From: Allohoeflea poritis | GTDB lineage: Bacteria; Pseudomonadota; Alphaproteobacteria; Rhizobiales; Rhizobiaceae | Length of the DNA: 64,000 bases | Direction of reading: 5' to 3' | Assembly: GCF_027889715.1 (NCBI RefSeq) | Contig: NZ_JAPJZH010000019.1 | Location: 1-64,000 of the forward strand | Shown here: piece after piece, positions 45,527-54,568 of the stretch | How the letters are laid out: the number at the start of each line of letters is the position of its first letter | How positions within the stretch are numbered: position 1 is the stretch's first letter | The notes under the pieces: generated by a model | The model's input: the letters and a program-made list of their open reading frames with translations, nothing else | The model's database searches: none | Told to the model about the DNA's origin: nothing | Translations under genes and position numbers: made by a program

Positions 45527-45665
45527 GTGACGGGCCGGGAAGCGGACTTTTTTCGTGCTTTGTGCAGGCATTTTGCCTATATGCGGGTGTAAATCGGTCG
45601 TGGGTTCCGTACGGTCGAGCGAACTCTTGCCCAAACCGGCGCAGCACAACGGATTGAATTCGGAA

Positions 45666-46103
45666 ATGGCCTCACTGCAGCAGATCATCGATGATTTTGA
45701 GTTTCTGGACGACTGGGAAGACCGATATCGTTATGTGATCGAGCTTGGCCGTACGCTCGAATTCATGCCGGATGCCGACAAGACGGATGCCAACAAGGTC
45801 CAGGGTTGCGTCAGCCAGGTGTGGCTGACCTGCAAGGTCAATGCGTCCGGCCCGCAAGATCCGGAACTTACATTCACCGGCGATTCGGATGCACATATCG
45901 TGCGTGGCCTTGTGGCGATCATGCTTGCTGCCTGTTCGGGAAAAAAAGCTTCCGAGATCCTGGCATTCGACGAAGCTGCCCTGTTTTCCAGGCTCGGCCT
46001 TATCGAACATCTGACGCCACAGCGAGCCAATGGTCTGAGGTCGCTGGTCGCACGCATCAAAAGCGAAGCGAAGGCGTCCCTGGAGCGCTCAGCGGTTTCC
46101 TAG
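45666..46103 (+). CDS. sufE: Fe-S assembly sulfur acceptor SufE
   Basis: A 145-residue cytosolic protein that accepts sulfur from the cysteine desulfurase SufS for Fe-S cluster assembly. The active-site Cys is C48 in NKVQGCVSQVWL. The helices QQIIDDFEFLDDWEDRYRYVIELGR and the C-terminal GLIEHLTPQRANGLRSLVARI block are family-typical. The ATG at 45666 gives the normal length; an open extension to 45555 has no support. The sufBCDS operon is not in this window, so sufE stands apart from it. Confidence 0.94.
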   Translation: MASLQQIIDDFEFLDDWEDRYRYVIELGRTLEFMPDADKTDANKVQGCVSQVWLTCKVNASGPQDPELTFTGDSDAHIVRGLVAIMLAACSGKKASEILAFDEAALFSRLGLIEHLTPQRANGLRSLVARIKSEAKASLERSAVS

Positions 46104-46159
46104 GACTTGTGACTATCCACATGAAGCTTGTGCCGCGGATATTGGTCGGCAATGTACAC

Positions 46160-46181
46160 CAATTAACATTTGTGTTAATTG
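46160..46181. promoter_or_regulatory. Long inverted repeat upstream of DUF1761 gene
   Basis: CAATTAACA-TTTG-TGTTAATTG is a perfect 9-4-9 inverted repeat, 37 bp before the DUF1761 start. It contains two TTAA elements, but with an 8-nt spacer rather than the 7 nt of a CtrA box. Its position near the promoter and its perfect symmetry suggest an operator. Confidence 0.5.
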
Positions 46182-46217
46182 ATGCCCGTTCAACAAACAA
46201 TGCGGGGGATCAGTCTT

Positions 46218-46604
46218 ATGGGAGAAATTGCAGGCGACGTTAACTGGATTGCCGTTGTCATCGGCGCGGTGGTGTCGTTTCTGCTGGGATGGCTTTGGTA
46301 CTCACCGATGCTGTTCGGGCCGAAATGGGCGGAAGGTGTCGGCGTCGAGATGGGCAAAGCGAACGAGATGCCCGTCGGAGCAATGGTCAGCCAGATCGTC
46401 GGACTGTTGCTGCTGAGCTGGTTTGTCGGTGTGACCGCCGCCGCCGACGCCCTGTTCACCGTGATCCTGGGCACAATCGCGTTCGCCGTTCTCGCCTATT
46501 CGGGCGGCATGTTCCGCAAGAACAGCACCTATGCGCGGCTGACCGACGCCGGATACTGGATCGGCAGCGTCATTGTCATGATCATCGTCCAGGGCATTCT
46601 TTAA
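46218..46604 (+). CDS. DUF1761 membrane protein
   Basis: A 128-residue protein with four hydrophobic helices (about 6-26, 53-72, 76-95 and 108-127). The conserved N-terminal block INWIAVVIGAVVSFLLGWLWYSP-like segment with FGPKWAE is diagnostic of DUF1761. Function unknown; inner-membrane location predicted. GGGGGAT precedes the ATG at 46218. A 9-bp-arm palindrome lies just upstream. It converges with mucR, whose terminator separates them. Confidence 0.9.
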   Translation: MGEIAGDVNWIAVVIGAVVSFLLGWLWYSPMLFGPKWAEGVGVEMGKANEMPVGAMVSQIVGLLLLSWFVGVTAAADALFTVILGTIAFAVLAYSGGMFRKNSTYARLTDAGYWIGSVIVMIIVQGIL

Positions 46605-46652
46605 GCTACATTCCGGCGCCGCTTCTGCGCGGCATCTTCGGATGACACAGCC

Positions 46653-46681
46653 AAAAAAAGGGCACTGGAAATCCAGTGCCC
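46653..46681 (-). terminator. Rho-independent terminator of mucR
   Basis: A perfect 10-bp inverted repeat (GGGCACTGGA/TCCAGTGCCC, 46660-46681) is followed on the minus strand by seven T (46653-46659). It lies 60 bp past the mucR stop codon. Confidence 0.88.
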
Positions 46682-46742
46682 AATTTCATCGTGTCTGTGC
46701 CCGACCGACTGAATTCGGTCGCGCGCCGAACCGGTCGGGTAT

Positions 46743-47165
46743 CTACCCGCTGTTCTTGCGCTTCTGGCCGAGACCCATTTCCTTTGCAAGGCGGGAGCGC
46801 GCTTCGGCATAGGCCGGCGCCACCATGGGATAATCCGCAGGCAGACCCCATTTTTCCCGGTATTCTTCCGGAGTCAGGCCGTGATAGGTCATCAGGTGAC
46901 GCTTGAGCGACTTGAACTTCATGCCGTCCTCAAGACAGATAATGTACTCATGCTGCACGGATTTGCGGATGGGGACCGCTGGCTTCGGCTTCTCCGCGGG
47001 AGCCGCCTCTCCCCCGGTCGTCGAACCCAGTGCGGAGTGCACATTTGCGATCAGGCCTGGAAGATCGCTGGTCTGAACCACGTTGTTGCTGACATAGGCC
47101 GCAACGACTTCCGCGGTCAGCTCCGCAAGCAAGTCGTCCCGGGTCGTTTCTATAGCTTCATTCAT
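46743..47165 (-). CDS. mucR: Zinc-finger transcriptional regulator MucR/Ros
   Basis: A 140-residue MucR/Ros-family regulator, controlling exopolysaccharide, motility and cell-cycle genes in rhizobia and Brucella by binding AT-rich DNA. The C-terminal half holds the prokaryotic finger: C77 ([17 protein letters not shown]), H90 and H95, then [36 protein letters not shown]80 stands where Ros has its second Cys, as in MucR-type members. The N-terminal part is the helical oligomerisation region. GAGG lies 8 nt before the ATG at 47165. A long AT-rich upstream region with tandem T-tract repeats follows. It ends in a strong terminator. Confidence 0.95.
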   Translation of the reverse strand: MNEAIETTRDDLLAELTAEVVAAYVSNNVVQTSDLPGLIANVHSALGSTTGGEAAPAEKPKPAVPIRKSVQHEYIICLEDGMKFKSLKRHLMTYHGLTPEEYREKWGLPADYPMVAPAYAEARSRLAKEMGLGQKRKNSG

Positions 47166-47631
47166 TTTTCGCGCCTCAAAAGATTTCAAGTCTACATGGA
47201 ACCAAAATCCCATCATCTTTTGGTATTGTCATTTAATTCGTGTCTTTTTTTGACACCGTCTTTTTTTGTCACCCAGAGCGCTGATATCATTAATCACTTA
47301 CATTTTAAACTAGAAAATTTTAGTAATTAGGCTGTTTTTTGCCGATACGCTGCATTTCTCCGGACTAAAATTCCTGAAAACAAGTCTAGAGCGAGTTTTG
47401 ACCAGACGGAAACATTTGACAGAACCGATGCGATTCGTCGGCCGACCGAACCAACCGCGGTGGATCCAGCCCACCTCAAGGCGGTCCGTCAGCGCGGCAG
47501 GCAAAAACAACTGATCTATTTATCGCAATATATCAATAGGATATGAATTACCGGAATCGAGATCGCCGGACGCCTTGGTCCGAGCTCATTGCAAACCGGC
47601 GCCCGGCGAAAACCAAGATATCAGTGCAGTA
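47166..47631. other. Long AT-rich intergenic region upstream of mucR
   Basis: About 465 bp between mucR and the end of mnhG without a supported gene. The part from about 47217 to 47345 is strongly AT-rich and T-tract rich, in contrast to the GC-rich surroundings. It probably holds the mucR promoter and a long 5' leader. The left end near mnhG has no T-run hairpin that I would call a terminator. A small RNA could hide here, but nothing in the sequence shows one directly. Confidence 0.5.
47242..47273. repeat. Tandem 16-bp T-tract repeat upstream of mucR
   Basis: GTCTTTTTTTGACACC (47242-47257) is followed directly by GTCTTTTTTTGTCACC (47258-47273): two copies differing at one base. They end 77-108 bp before the mucR ATG. 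MucR-type proteins bind T-tract, AT-rich DNA and repress their own genes, so this is a candidate autoregulatory site. Confidence 0.65.
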
Positions 47632-47988
47632 TTACTCGGCCGAGCTATTGAAACTTTCTGCAGGCTTCGGCATTTCATCAACAACGGATTGACCGCTTAG
47701 CGGATAGCCCACCGCGTAGGAGGCCTTCGCCAGAAGGTGCGCGGAAATCGGCGCCGTCAGCAGGAAAAATGCGACACCGGCAAGCGCCCGTGTCAGCGTT
47801 CCCGTGTCCCCCGCCTCGATGCCCAGGGCGATGAGCACGACACCCGAGCCGAGGGTGCCGGCCTTGGATGCGGCATGCATGCGCGTATAGACGTCGGGGA
47901 AGCGCAAAAGTCCGAGAGCCGCAACGAGCGTGAAGCCGGAGCCGATCACGACCATGAGCGCAATCACTATGGCCAGGAAACTACTCAT
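47632..47988 (-). CDS. mnhG: Mrp-type cation/proton antiporter subunit G
   Basis: A 118-residue inner-membrane subunit with three hydrophobic helices. The family signature [22 protein letters not shown] is at about residues 26-47. Final gene of the mnhABCDEFG (pha1-like) operon, which exchanges Na+ or K+ for protons. It overlaps mnhF by 8 bp. The hydrophilic tail ([18 protein letters not shown]) is poorly conserved. Confidence 0.95.
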   Translation of the reverse strand: MSSFLAIVIALMVVIGSGFTLVAALGLLRFPDVYTRMHAASKAGTLGSGVVLIALGIEAGDTGTLTRALAGVAFFLLTAPISAHLLAKASYAVGYPLSGQSVVDEMPKPAESFNSSAE

Positions 47989-48319
47989 TGGCCTTGCCTC
48001 CTTCCGGCGCGGATCTTGCCTCTTCCGTCTCTCCGTGAATGGGGCCGCGCGTCAGGATGAACCGAGCGAAAGCCACGGTCGCAAGAAAACCGACAAGGCC
48101 CAGGGCAATCGCAATGTCGACATAAAGCGTATAGCCGGTCTTGATGCCGATCACGGCGATGAACCCGATTGCCGTGGCCACCAGCATGTCGAGCGCCAGA
48201 ATGCGATCCGGCAAGGTCGGACCGCTGATCACACGGTAGACGGTAACAGCGAAGGAAAGGCACAAAAGCGCAAGAGCGATCTGGATCGCCCAATCAACCA
48301 GTATTGCAGGGTCGGTCAT
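47981..48319 (-). CDS. mnhF: Mrp-type cation/proton antiporter subunit F
   Basis: A 112-residue subunit with three membrane helices and the conserved [21 protein letters not shown] segment (about 27-47). The acidic C-terminal tail is short. It overlaps mnhE at ATGA and mnhG by 8 bp, so all three are translated in sequence. Confidence 0.95.
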   Translation of the reverse strand: MTDPAILVDWAIQIALALLCLSFAVTVYRVISGPTLPDRILALDMLVATAIGFIAVIGIKTGYTLYVDIAIALGLVGFLATVAFARFILTRGPIHGETEEARSAPEGGKANE

Positions 48320-48789
48320 CGGAACGCCTCCAGAATTCTGCGCTCGAACCCGTCCGCTATACCCTTTCGGGTCGCATCGGGATCCGAACAGTCAATCGCA
48401 TGGACGTAAAGGAATTTCTTGTCGTCGGACACATCGACCGACAGTGTTCCGGGCGTCAGCGTGATCATATTGGCAAGCAGTGTGATTTCGAAATCGCGAT
48501 CGACTTTCAACCGGTAGGCAAAAATTCCCGGCTTGATGTTCATGTTCGGGCTCAAGACCGTGATCGCGACGCGGATAGCCGACATCACAAGTTCGTACAG
48601 GAACAGGAGCAGCAGCACGATGATGCGTCCGGCGCGCGAAAAATAGCCGACGGAGCCGACCTGTTCGCGGATCAGGTAAAGTACCCCGGCACCGAGCAGG
48701 AAACCGAAGGTCAGATTGAGGAAACTGTAAAAACCGGTGACCGCCGCCCAGACCAGCGCCAGCAAAACATTGATCAGAAACAGTCTCAT
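48316..48789 (-). CDS. mnhE: Mrp-type cation/proton antiporter subunit E
   Basis: A 157-residue subunit. The N-terminal half is hydrophobic; the C-terminal half is cytoplasmic with the family motifs [27 protein letters not shown]. Its start overlaps the mnhD stop as ATGA, and its stop overlaps the mnhF start the same way. Length is normal for the family. Confidence 0.95.
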   Translation of the reverse strand: MRLFLINVLLALVWAAVTGFYSFLNLTFGFLLGAGVLYLIREQVGSVGYFSRAGRIIVLLLLFLYELVMSAIRVAITVLSPNMNIKPGIFAYRLKVDRDFEITLLANMITLTPGTLSVDVSDDKKFLYVHAIDCSDPDATRKGIADGFERRILEAFR

Positions 48790-50354
48790 TGCGCGCCTCC
48801 CGCCGGAAACACCGAACGGATGTATTCGATCGGATTGAGCAGCTGTTCGGTTCCGACCTGCGACAGTTCGAGGATCTGCTGCGGGAACATACCGAGCACG
48901 ACCACAATGGCCGTCAGCATGACAAGCGGCGCATAGTCGATGACCGGGTTGAGGTTCGCTTCCTCACCCGCCGCCGCCGCTTCGGGCGCAGGACGCCAGT
49001 AGGAAAGAACCCAGACCCGCCCGACGGCAATGGTCGTCAGAAACCCGGACAGCAACACCGCGCCGGCGAGCCACCAGGCGCCCACGTCAAGCGACGCCTT
49101 GACCAGTATGACCTTGGGCCAAAGGCCGGAAAACGGCGGGAGCCCGGAAACCGCAAAGAACAGGATCAGGGTCACCGCCGCGAGGAACGGATGGGTCGTG
49201 TAGATGCCCCCGGACCCGGCAATCGAAAACCCGCCGCTTGCCCGCGCCGCCAGACCCGATGCGAGATAAAGCGCGGTCATGACGATCATCGAATGCAGGG
49301 CGTAGAAAATGGCCGCGGAAATTCCGCCGGGGCTCGCCAGCGCGATGCCGGCGAACATGATGCCGATGCCGGATATAACCAGATAGCCAAGCAGTCGTCT
49401 GAAATCGGTTTGTGCGAGCGCGCCCATGGCGCCGAGGATCATGGTCAGTGCCGCGATGACCGCGATGACCCAGCCGAGCATGTCGCGCTCGGCAGGAAAC
49501 AGGACCAGGGCGACACGCATGAACGCATAGACGCCAACCTTCGTCAGAAGACCGGCAAACAGCGCTGAGACGACGACACGCGGCGTGTGATAGGAAGCAG
49601 GCAGCCAGAAGTTGACCGGAAAGGCGGCGGCTTTCATGCCGAAGGCCAGGAAGTAAAGGCTCAGCAGGGTCACAAGCGGCGCCTTTTCCTCCATTGCCTG
49701 CGCCTTGAGCGCGATGTCGGCCATGTTGAGCGTGCCGAAAATTCCGTAGAGGTAACCGGTCGCAATGAGAAAGAACGTCGTCGCGACGAGATTGAGGAAG
49801 GCATATTTGGTCGCGCCGTCGATCTGGCCGCGCTCGGACCCCAGTATCAGGAGCCCGAACGACGCGATCAGAAGCACTTCGAACCAGACATAGAGATTGA
49901 AGATGTCGCCGGTCAGAAATGCGCCGCTGACACCCGCCATCATCAGGAACAGGAACGGGTAGAAGCCGTAGCGCCGACCGCTGTTGTTGACATCGCCGGC
50001 ACCGTAAATCCCGCCGGCAAGCGCGGCGATCGCGCCGGTCAGCGTCAGCAATGCACCCAGGATATCGACCGTGAATGAAATGCCGAAGGGTGGCAGCCAC
50101 CGCCCCATTGTCATGGTCACGGGACCGCTGGAAACCACATGGGCAAGCAACGCGGCCGCAATAACCACAAGCGCGACCAGTCCCGGCAGCGCGATGATGG
50201 GCTGCAAACGCGTATCCTTGCGCACCATCAGCAATACCGCACCGAAAATCGTGCACAGGATCAGCGGCGCGATAATCAGCCAGTCGGCCAGCGGCACCGG
50301 GTCGGTGACCATGGCCACGGAAATATCGACTGGTTCTTTTGCGGACGATGCCAT
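48786..50354 (-). CDS. mnhD: Mrp-type cation/proton antiporter subunit D
   Basis: A 522-residue polytopic subunit homologous to proton-pumping complex I subunits (NuoM/NuoN-like), with about fourteen helices. Visible family elements: the conserved Glu region YVWFEVLLIASFGLLIL, the Lys-containing FGMKAAAFPVNFWLP, and the discontinuous-helix motifs HTPRVVVSALFAGLLTKVGVYAF. It starts 5 bp after mnhC and overlaps mnhE at ATGA. With MnhA it is expected to form the ion-translocating core. Confidence 0.96.
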   Translation of the reverse strand: MASSAKEPVDISVAMVTDPVPLADWLIIAPLILCTIFGAVLLMVRKDTRLQPIIALPGLVALVVIAAALLAHVVSSGPVTMTMGRWLPPFGISFTVDILGALLTLTGAIAALAGGIYGAGDVNNSGRRYGFYPFLFLMMAGVSGAFLTGDIFNLYVWFEVLLIASFGLLILGSERGQIDGATKYAFLNLVATTFFLIATGYLYGIFGTLNMADIALKAQAMEEKAPLVTLLSLYFLAFGMKAAAFPVNFWLPASYHTPRVVVSALFAGLLTKVGVYAFMRVALVLFPAERDMLGWVIAVIAALTMILGAMGALAQTDFRRLLGYLVISGIGIMFAGIALASPGGISAAIFYALHSMIVMTALYLASGLAARASGGFSIAGSGGIYTTHPFLAAVTLILFFAVSGLPPFSGLWPKVILVKASLDVGAWWLAGAVLLSGFLTTIAVGRVWVLSYWRPAPEAAAAGEEANLNPVIDYAPLVMLTAIVVVLGMFPQQILELSQVGTEQLLNPIEYIRSVFPAGGAQ

Positions 50355-50359
50355 TCTTT

Positions 50360-50740
50360 TCAGTATCCCAGCGGCGGAAGCTTTTGTTCTTCAGGTTCGG
50401 CAAACCGCATTTCATTGGTGTCGTCCGTCCCAAGCTCCTGATAGGCGCGGTAGGAAAGCACGAGCAGAAAGGCGAAGAAGGAAAACGCAATCACGATCGC
50501 TGTCAGGATCAGGGCCTGGGGCAGCGGATTGGCCGTCACAATGCCTTCGGTCGCCCCGCCGGCCGGCAGAATCGGCGGAATCTCGCGCGTAAGCCTCCCG
50601 GACGTAAAGATCAGCAGATTGACCGCATTGCTCAATATGGCAGCGCCAAGCAGAATGCGGATGATGTGCCGCGAAAGAAACAGGTAGATCGAAACGGCGA
50701 AGAAGATGGCGACAAGAAACGCCATGGGGACTTCCATCAT
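50360..50740 (-). CDS. mnhC: Mrp-type cation/proton antiporter subunit C
   Basis: A 126-residue NuoK-like subunit with three membrane helices. The conserved segment [28 protein letters not shown] contains the NuoK-type motif. The ATG at 50740 forms an ATGA overlap with the mnhB stop, with GGAGG just upstream; a second ATG follows at 50737. The long upstream extension in this frame belongs to mnhB in another frame. Confidence 0.95.
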   Translation of the reverse strand: MMEVPMAFLVAIFFAVSIYLFLSRHIIRILLGAAILSNAVNLLIFTSGRLTREIPPILPAGGATEGIVTANPLPQALILTAIVIAFSFFAFLLVLSYRAYQELGTDDTNEMRFAEPEEQKLPPLGY

Positions 50741-51156
50741 TCCACCTCCCTTTCTTCCAGCGCAAGCGCGATCGAGCTGATCGCGCCGACCACAACGAAA
50801 TAAACGCCGATATCGAAAAGCAGCACCGTCGAAAGCTTCAGTTCCTCGGTAAAGAACGGCACGGTCACCCAAAGACCTGTCATGAACGGCACACCGGCAA
50901 AGATCGAAAGCAGGCCGGCGACGGACCCCATCAGAAGTCCGGCAGCCGACAAGGCCATCGGATGGAAGTACATGGCCCGCCGCACGGGCGAAACACCGCA
51001 TGCAATGCCGTAAATGGCGAATGCCGAGGCGGCGATCAGTCCGCCTATGAAACCGCCGCCCGGTTCATTGTGCCCGCGCAACAGCACAAACACCGAGAAC
51101 AGCACCATGAGGCTGCTCAGATAGGGTGCAACGGTGCGGAATATCAGTGTGCGCAT
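50737..51156 (-). CDS. mnhB: Mrp-type cation/proton antiporter subunit B
   Basis: A 139-residue subunit with four membrane helices and the family motif [26 protein letters not shown] (about 27-52). It starts 3 bp after the mnhA stop and overlaps mnhC at ATGA. MnhB is a separate chain here, unlike systems where A and B are fused. Confidence 0.95.
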   Translation of the reverse strand: MRTLIFRTVAPYLSSLMVLFSVFVLLRGHNEPGGGFIGGLIAASAFAIYGIACGVSPVRRAMYFHPMALSAAGLLMGSVAGLLSIFAGVPFMTGLWVTVPFFTEELKLSTVLLFDIGVYFVVVGAISSIALALEEREVE

Positions 51157-51159
51157 CTC

Positions 51160-53529
51160 TTACCGCCGCTCCTCATCGTTCGGATCGTTCGTTGCAATGC
51201 TCGGCCATGGCCGCCGTGTGCTGATGCGGATCAGCGACAGGATCGCCAGCCCCGCGACCATGACAACGGCGATCTCTCCCCAAGTGTCCGTGCCGCGGAA
51301 ATCGACCAGGATGACATTGACGATATTGCGGCCGTAGGCGATCGACATCGAATAGTTGGTGAAGAATTCCGGCAGCGTCAGGTCGAACGGCAATTGGATG
51401 ACCTTGAGCAGCAGAAGCAGAAACGCACCCGCGCCGACCACGGAGATCGTCACATCGAACAGGCGTTTGCCGATCGGACGATGATCCGTCGGCGTCAGCC
51501 GCAACCGCGTCATCGCCAGGGCCAATATGACGACGGACAGGGTCTCGACCATGAACTGGGTAAACGACAGGTCGGGCGCGCCAAAGAGCATGAAAAGCAG
51601 CGCAACCGCGAAACCCTGTATGCCGAGGGAAACGATGGCCGTCAGGCGATCCCGGGCAAAGATCACCGCGACCAGCCCGACGGCGGCAATCGCCATGATG
51701 GCCAGCTCATAGAGGGAAACGTCCTGCGGCCATTGCGGCATGGCCGGCAACTCGTCGAAGAGGATCATGGGAACCAGAATGGCGACGATAAGCAGCACGA
51801 ATGTCGCTTTCATGTATGTTTCCATACGACCGTTCTGGACAATGCGGGTGACCGCGAAGGAAACCCGCACGATGCCGCGGATGAACTGGTCGAAGCCCTG
51901 GTCGGGTCCCCATCCGATGGCCGTCAGCGTTGCTGCCATGGCGGAGCGCAGGCGCTCGAGATTGCGATAGGCGACAATACCGAAAACAATGGTGATGCCG
52001 GACAGCAGCAGCGCCATCCCGATATGGGGGATGAGCGAAATGTAGACGGAGACAGGCGCGCCCTCGACGGCGGTCGCCATGGGAATTGAGATCAGTCGGT
52101 GGGTCACGCTTGAGAACACGGCGGTCAGCAGGCTCGCAACCGCAAGCACCGCCGGGCCCAGCCACAACAGCACGAGTCCGTCATGCGCCTCGCGCAGTCC
52201 TGCCGGCTTTTCACCCAGGAACGGTTTGAGCGCCACGGCGAAACCGATGACGAACATCAGACCGTTGCCGACGATCGCAACCAGCGTCAGGAGCAGCGGC
52301 CAGGCGCCCGGCTGCCAAAGGCCCGCATAGATCTCCTCCTTGGCCAGGAAGCCAAAGAAAGGCGGCAGGCCGGCCATTGAGAAGGCCGATGCGAAAGCCG
52401 CGGCGAAGGTGATGGGCATGGCCGACATCAGACCGCCAAGCTTGGTGATATCGCGCGATCCGGCCTCGTGGTCGATGCCGCCGGCGACCATGAAAAGCGC
52501 GCCCTTGAACATGGAGTGCGCGACGAGATAGAGCACTGCCGCCTCGACCGCCTTCGGATGACCGAAGCCGGTGAGCATCACGAGCAGGCCGAGCGAGGAA
52601 ACGGTGGTGTAGGCCAGCATCAGCTTCAGGTCGGTCTGGCGGATGGCAAGCAGGGTACCGACAATCAGCGTCGCACCGCCGAACACGGGAAGAACGGTCT
52701 CCCACGCTGCGGTGTCGCCAAGTACCGGATTAAGACGCATCAGCAGGTAGACACCCGCCTTCACCATTGTCGCCGAGTGCAGATAGGCCGAAACGGGCGT
52801 CGGCGCTTCCATCGCGTTGGGCAGCCAGAAATGCAACGGAAACTGGGCCGATTTGGTGAATGCACCGCCAAGCACCAGCACGAAAATAGCCAGATAGAAC
52901 GGGCTGTCCGCCAATACGCCCTGCGAGCGCAGCAGCAGGGACATCTCGGAAATGCCGGTGACATTCCAGATCATGAGCAATCCGGCAAGCAGGAAAAGGC
53001 CGCCACCGCCGGTGACCACGAGCGCCTGCAGCGCGGCGCGGCGCGAGGCCTCCCGCTTGTGGTCGAAGCCGATCAGCAGGAATGAGGTGATCGATGTCAG
53101 TTCCCAGAAAACGAAGAACATCAGGAAGCTGTCGGAGACGACAAGGCCCAGCATCGAGCCCATGAACATCAGGATGAAGGAGAAGAACCTGCCGAGATGT
53201 TCATGACCCTTCAGATAGCCGCCGCTGTAAAGGACGATCAGAACCCCGATGCCGCTGATCAGCAGCGCGAATGTCAGCGACAGCCCGTCGACGAACCAGG
53301 AAAAGTTCACGCGGAACGCCGGAATCCACTGGTAACCGCCGGTGACCACCTCGCCTTTCGATATCTCGGGCAGGAAGGTGGCGAAATGCCAGAAAATCAC
53401 AACCGGCACGATGGCGAGCAGCCAAGCCGCATTGTGTCTGAATAGCCGGGTGAGCGCGGGAGCGAATAGAGCCGCAAGGAACGGCAGCAGCAGGACAAAC
53501 AGCGTCGTGCTGGGCATGTAGTCGTCCAT
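51160..53529 (-). CDS. mnhA: Mrp-type cation/proton antiporter subunit A
   Basis: A 789-residue subunit, first gene of the mnhABCDEFG operon. The N-terminal 500 residues form a NuoL-like transporter with conserved FWELTSITSFLLIGFDH, GGAFTKSAQFPLHFWLPNAMEAPTPVSAYLHSATMVKAGVYLL (ion-path Lys and Glu) and FLAKEEIYAG. The last 190 residues carry MbhD/MbhE-type helices (GAPDLSFTQFMVETLSVVIL; FRGTDTWGEIAVVM). GGAG lies 6 nt before the ATG at 53529. It is homologous to rhizobial PhaA; whether Na+ or K+ is the partner cannot be read from the sequence. It is divergent from msrB, with twin palindromes between. Confidence 0.96.
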   Translation of the reverse strand: MDDYMPSTTLFVLLLPFLAALFAPALTRLFRHNAAWLLAIVPVVIFWHFATFLPEISKGEVVTGGYQWIPAFRVNFSWFVDGLSLTFALLISGIGVLIVLYSGGYLKGHEHLGRFFSFILMFMGSMLGLVVSDSFLMFFVFWELTSITSFLLIGFDHKREASRRAALQALVVTGGGGLFLLAGLLMIWNVTGISEMSLLLRSQGVLADSPFYLAIFVLVLGGAFTKSAQFPLHFWLPNAMEAPTPVSAYLHSATMVKAGVYLLMRLNPVLGDTAAWETVLPVFGGATLIVGTLLAIRQTDLKLMLAYTTVSSLGLLVMLTGFGHPKAVEAAVLYLVAHSMFKGALFMVAGGIDHEAGSRDITKLGGLMSAMPITFAAAFASAFSMAGLPPFFGFLAKEEIYAGLWQPGAWPLLLTLVAIVGNGLMFVIGFAVALKPFLGEKPAGLREAHDGLVLLWLGPAVLAVASLLTAVFSSVTHRLISIPMATAVEGAPVSVYISLIPHIGMALLLSGITIVFGIVAYRNLERLRSAMAATLTAIGWGPDQGFDQFIRGIVRVSFAVTRIVQNGRMETYMKATFVLLIVAILVPMILFDELPAMPQWPQDVSLYELAIMAIAAVGLVAVIFARDRLTAIVSLGIQGFAVALLFMLFGAPDLSFTQFMVETLSVVILALAMTRLRLTPTDHRPIGKRLFDVTISVVGAGAFLLLLLKVIQLPFDLTLPEFFTNYSMSIAYGRNIVNVILVDFRGTDTWGEIAVVMVAGLAILSLIRISTRRPWPSIATNDPNDEERR

Positions 53530-53604
53530 TCTCTCTCCCGGATGGAGTTTGCCTGCAAGTGTTTGATCGAATTTAATGATGCACCGCATCAACGGCAAGA
53601 TCAC

Positions 53605-53667
53605 ATCGGCCGATTTCCACCCGAATCCGGCGCTAACGCGGGTTTTATCGCGTTTTGATCGGCCGAT
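53605..53667. promoter_or_regulatory. Twin 10-bp palindromes between mnhA and msrB
   Basis: ATCGGCCGAT occurs twice, at 53605-53614 and 53658-53667, in the 190-bp divergent region. Each copy is a perfect palindrome, and their centres are 53 bp apart, close to five helical turns, so both would face the same side of the DNA. This spacing suits a cooperative regulator controlling mnhA, msrB or both. Confidence 0.5.
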
Positions 53668-53720
53668 TGTTGCGATGCCGGCGCGCCGACACTACACAAT
53701 GGGTGTAAGGAGTTGCCGAT

Positions 53721-54140
53721 ATGTCCGATCTGAAGAAGAAAAAGATTGAGAAATCCGACACCGAATGGCGGTCACAGCTGTCACCGGAACAGTACCATGT
53801 CACGCGCAAGGGCGGCACGGAACGCGCCTTCACCGGCCCCTATTGGGACAGCAAGGACAACGGTGTCTACCACTGTGTGTGCTGCGAACGGCCGCTGTTC
53901 CACTCGGACACCAAGTTCGATTCCGGCACGGGATGGCCGAGCTATCATTCGCCGGTCGATGCGGACGCGGTCACTGAACATGCGGACCGGTCCTGGTTCA
54001 TGACCCGCACGGAAATCAAGTGCGCGGACTGCGATGCCCATCTCGGCCACGTCTTCAATGACGGGCCGCAGCCGACGGGCCTTCGCTACTGCATGAACGG
54101 GACGGCGCTCACCTTCAGGAAAGACGGCGCCGGGAAATAA
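53721..54140 (+). CDS. msrB: Peptide-methionine (R)-S-oxide reductase MsrB
   Basis: A 139-residue cytosolic enzyme that reduces methionine-R-sulfoxide in proteins with thioredoxin. The zinc-binding Cys pairs are C52/C55 (HCVCC) and C101/C104 ([12 protein letters not shown]); the catalytic Cys is C124 in RYCMNG, with the GTGWPS motif at about 69-74. AAGGAG precedes the ATG. It is divergent from mnhA and converges with the SH3-protein gene, 3 bp away. Confidence 0.97.
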   Translation: MSDLKKKKIEKSDTEWRSQLSPEQYHVTRKGGTERAFTGPYWDSKDNGVYHCVCCERPLFHSDTKFDSGTGWPSYHSPVDADAVTEHADRSWFMTRTEIKCADCDAHLGHVFNDGPQPTGLRYCMNGTALTFRKDGAGK

Positions 54141-54143
54141 CAT

Positions 54144-54509
54144 CTATTGCTGGGGCTGGATGTAACGCCCGTAGACCCAGCCGGTCTGCCAGTCGCCGGT
54201 ATTCGACGGGTCGTGCCAGACCTCGCACCAGGTGTAACGGACCATCTGCACCTGCTCGTCTTGCGGCAATACGGCGATGTTTTTCAGGTCGACGCCGTTC
54301 ATGCAGCGGCCGGTCATGGAAAGCGGCGTTCCGTTCGGATAGCCCGCGCGGATCGCCGATTTCGCCGACGGCCATGCCCTGACATTCAGGACATCGTCCC
54401 ACGCGACGTTGGCAACTTCCCAGGCTGCAAAGCTGCTGGCCTGCGCCGCCGGCGCACAAAGCGTCGCGGCGACAACAACGGAAGCGAAGAAACTGCGTGA
54501 AATGGTCAT
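54144..54509 (-). CDS. SH3-domain secreted protein
   Basis: A 121-residue protein with a signal peptide (ISRSFFASVVVAATLCAPAAQA) and one bacterial SH3 domain (VLNVRAWPSAKSAIRAGYPNG through WCEVWHDPSNTGDWQTGWVYGRYI). Such domains bind cell-wall or protein ligands in the periplasm. Two Cys in the SH3 core (GRCMNG and TWCEVW) may form a disulfide. The GYPNG-WVYGRYI pattern is common in Rhizobiales. It is divergent from the S9 peptidase. Confidence 0.9.
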   Translation of the reverse strand: MTISRSFFASVVVAATLCAPAAQASSFAAWEVANVAWDDVLNVRAWPSAKSAIRAGYPNGTPLSMTGRCMNGVDLKNIAVLPQDEQVQMVRYTWCEVWHDPSNTGDWQTGWVYGRYIQPQQ

Positions 54510-54568
54510 GATCCGATCCCCTCATGGCGGCGGTTGCGTTTCGATAGCCGCATCATCGCATCGCAATC

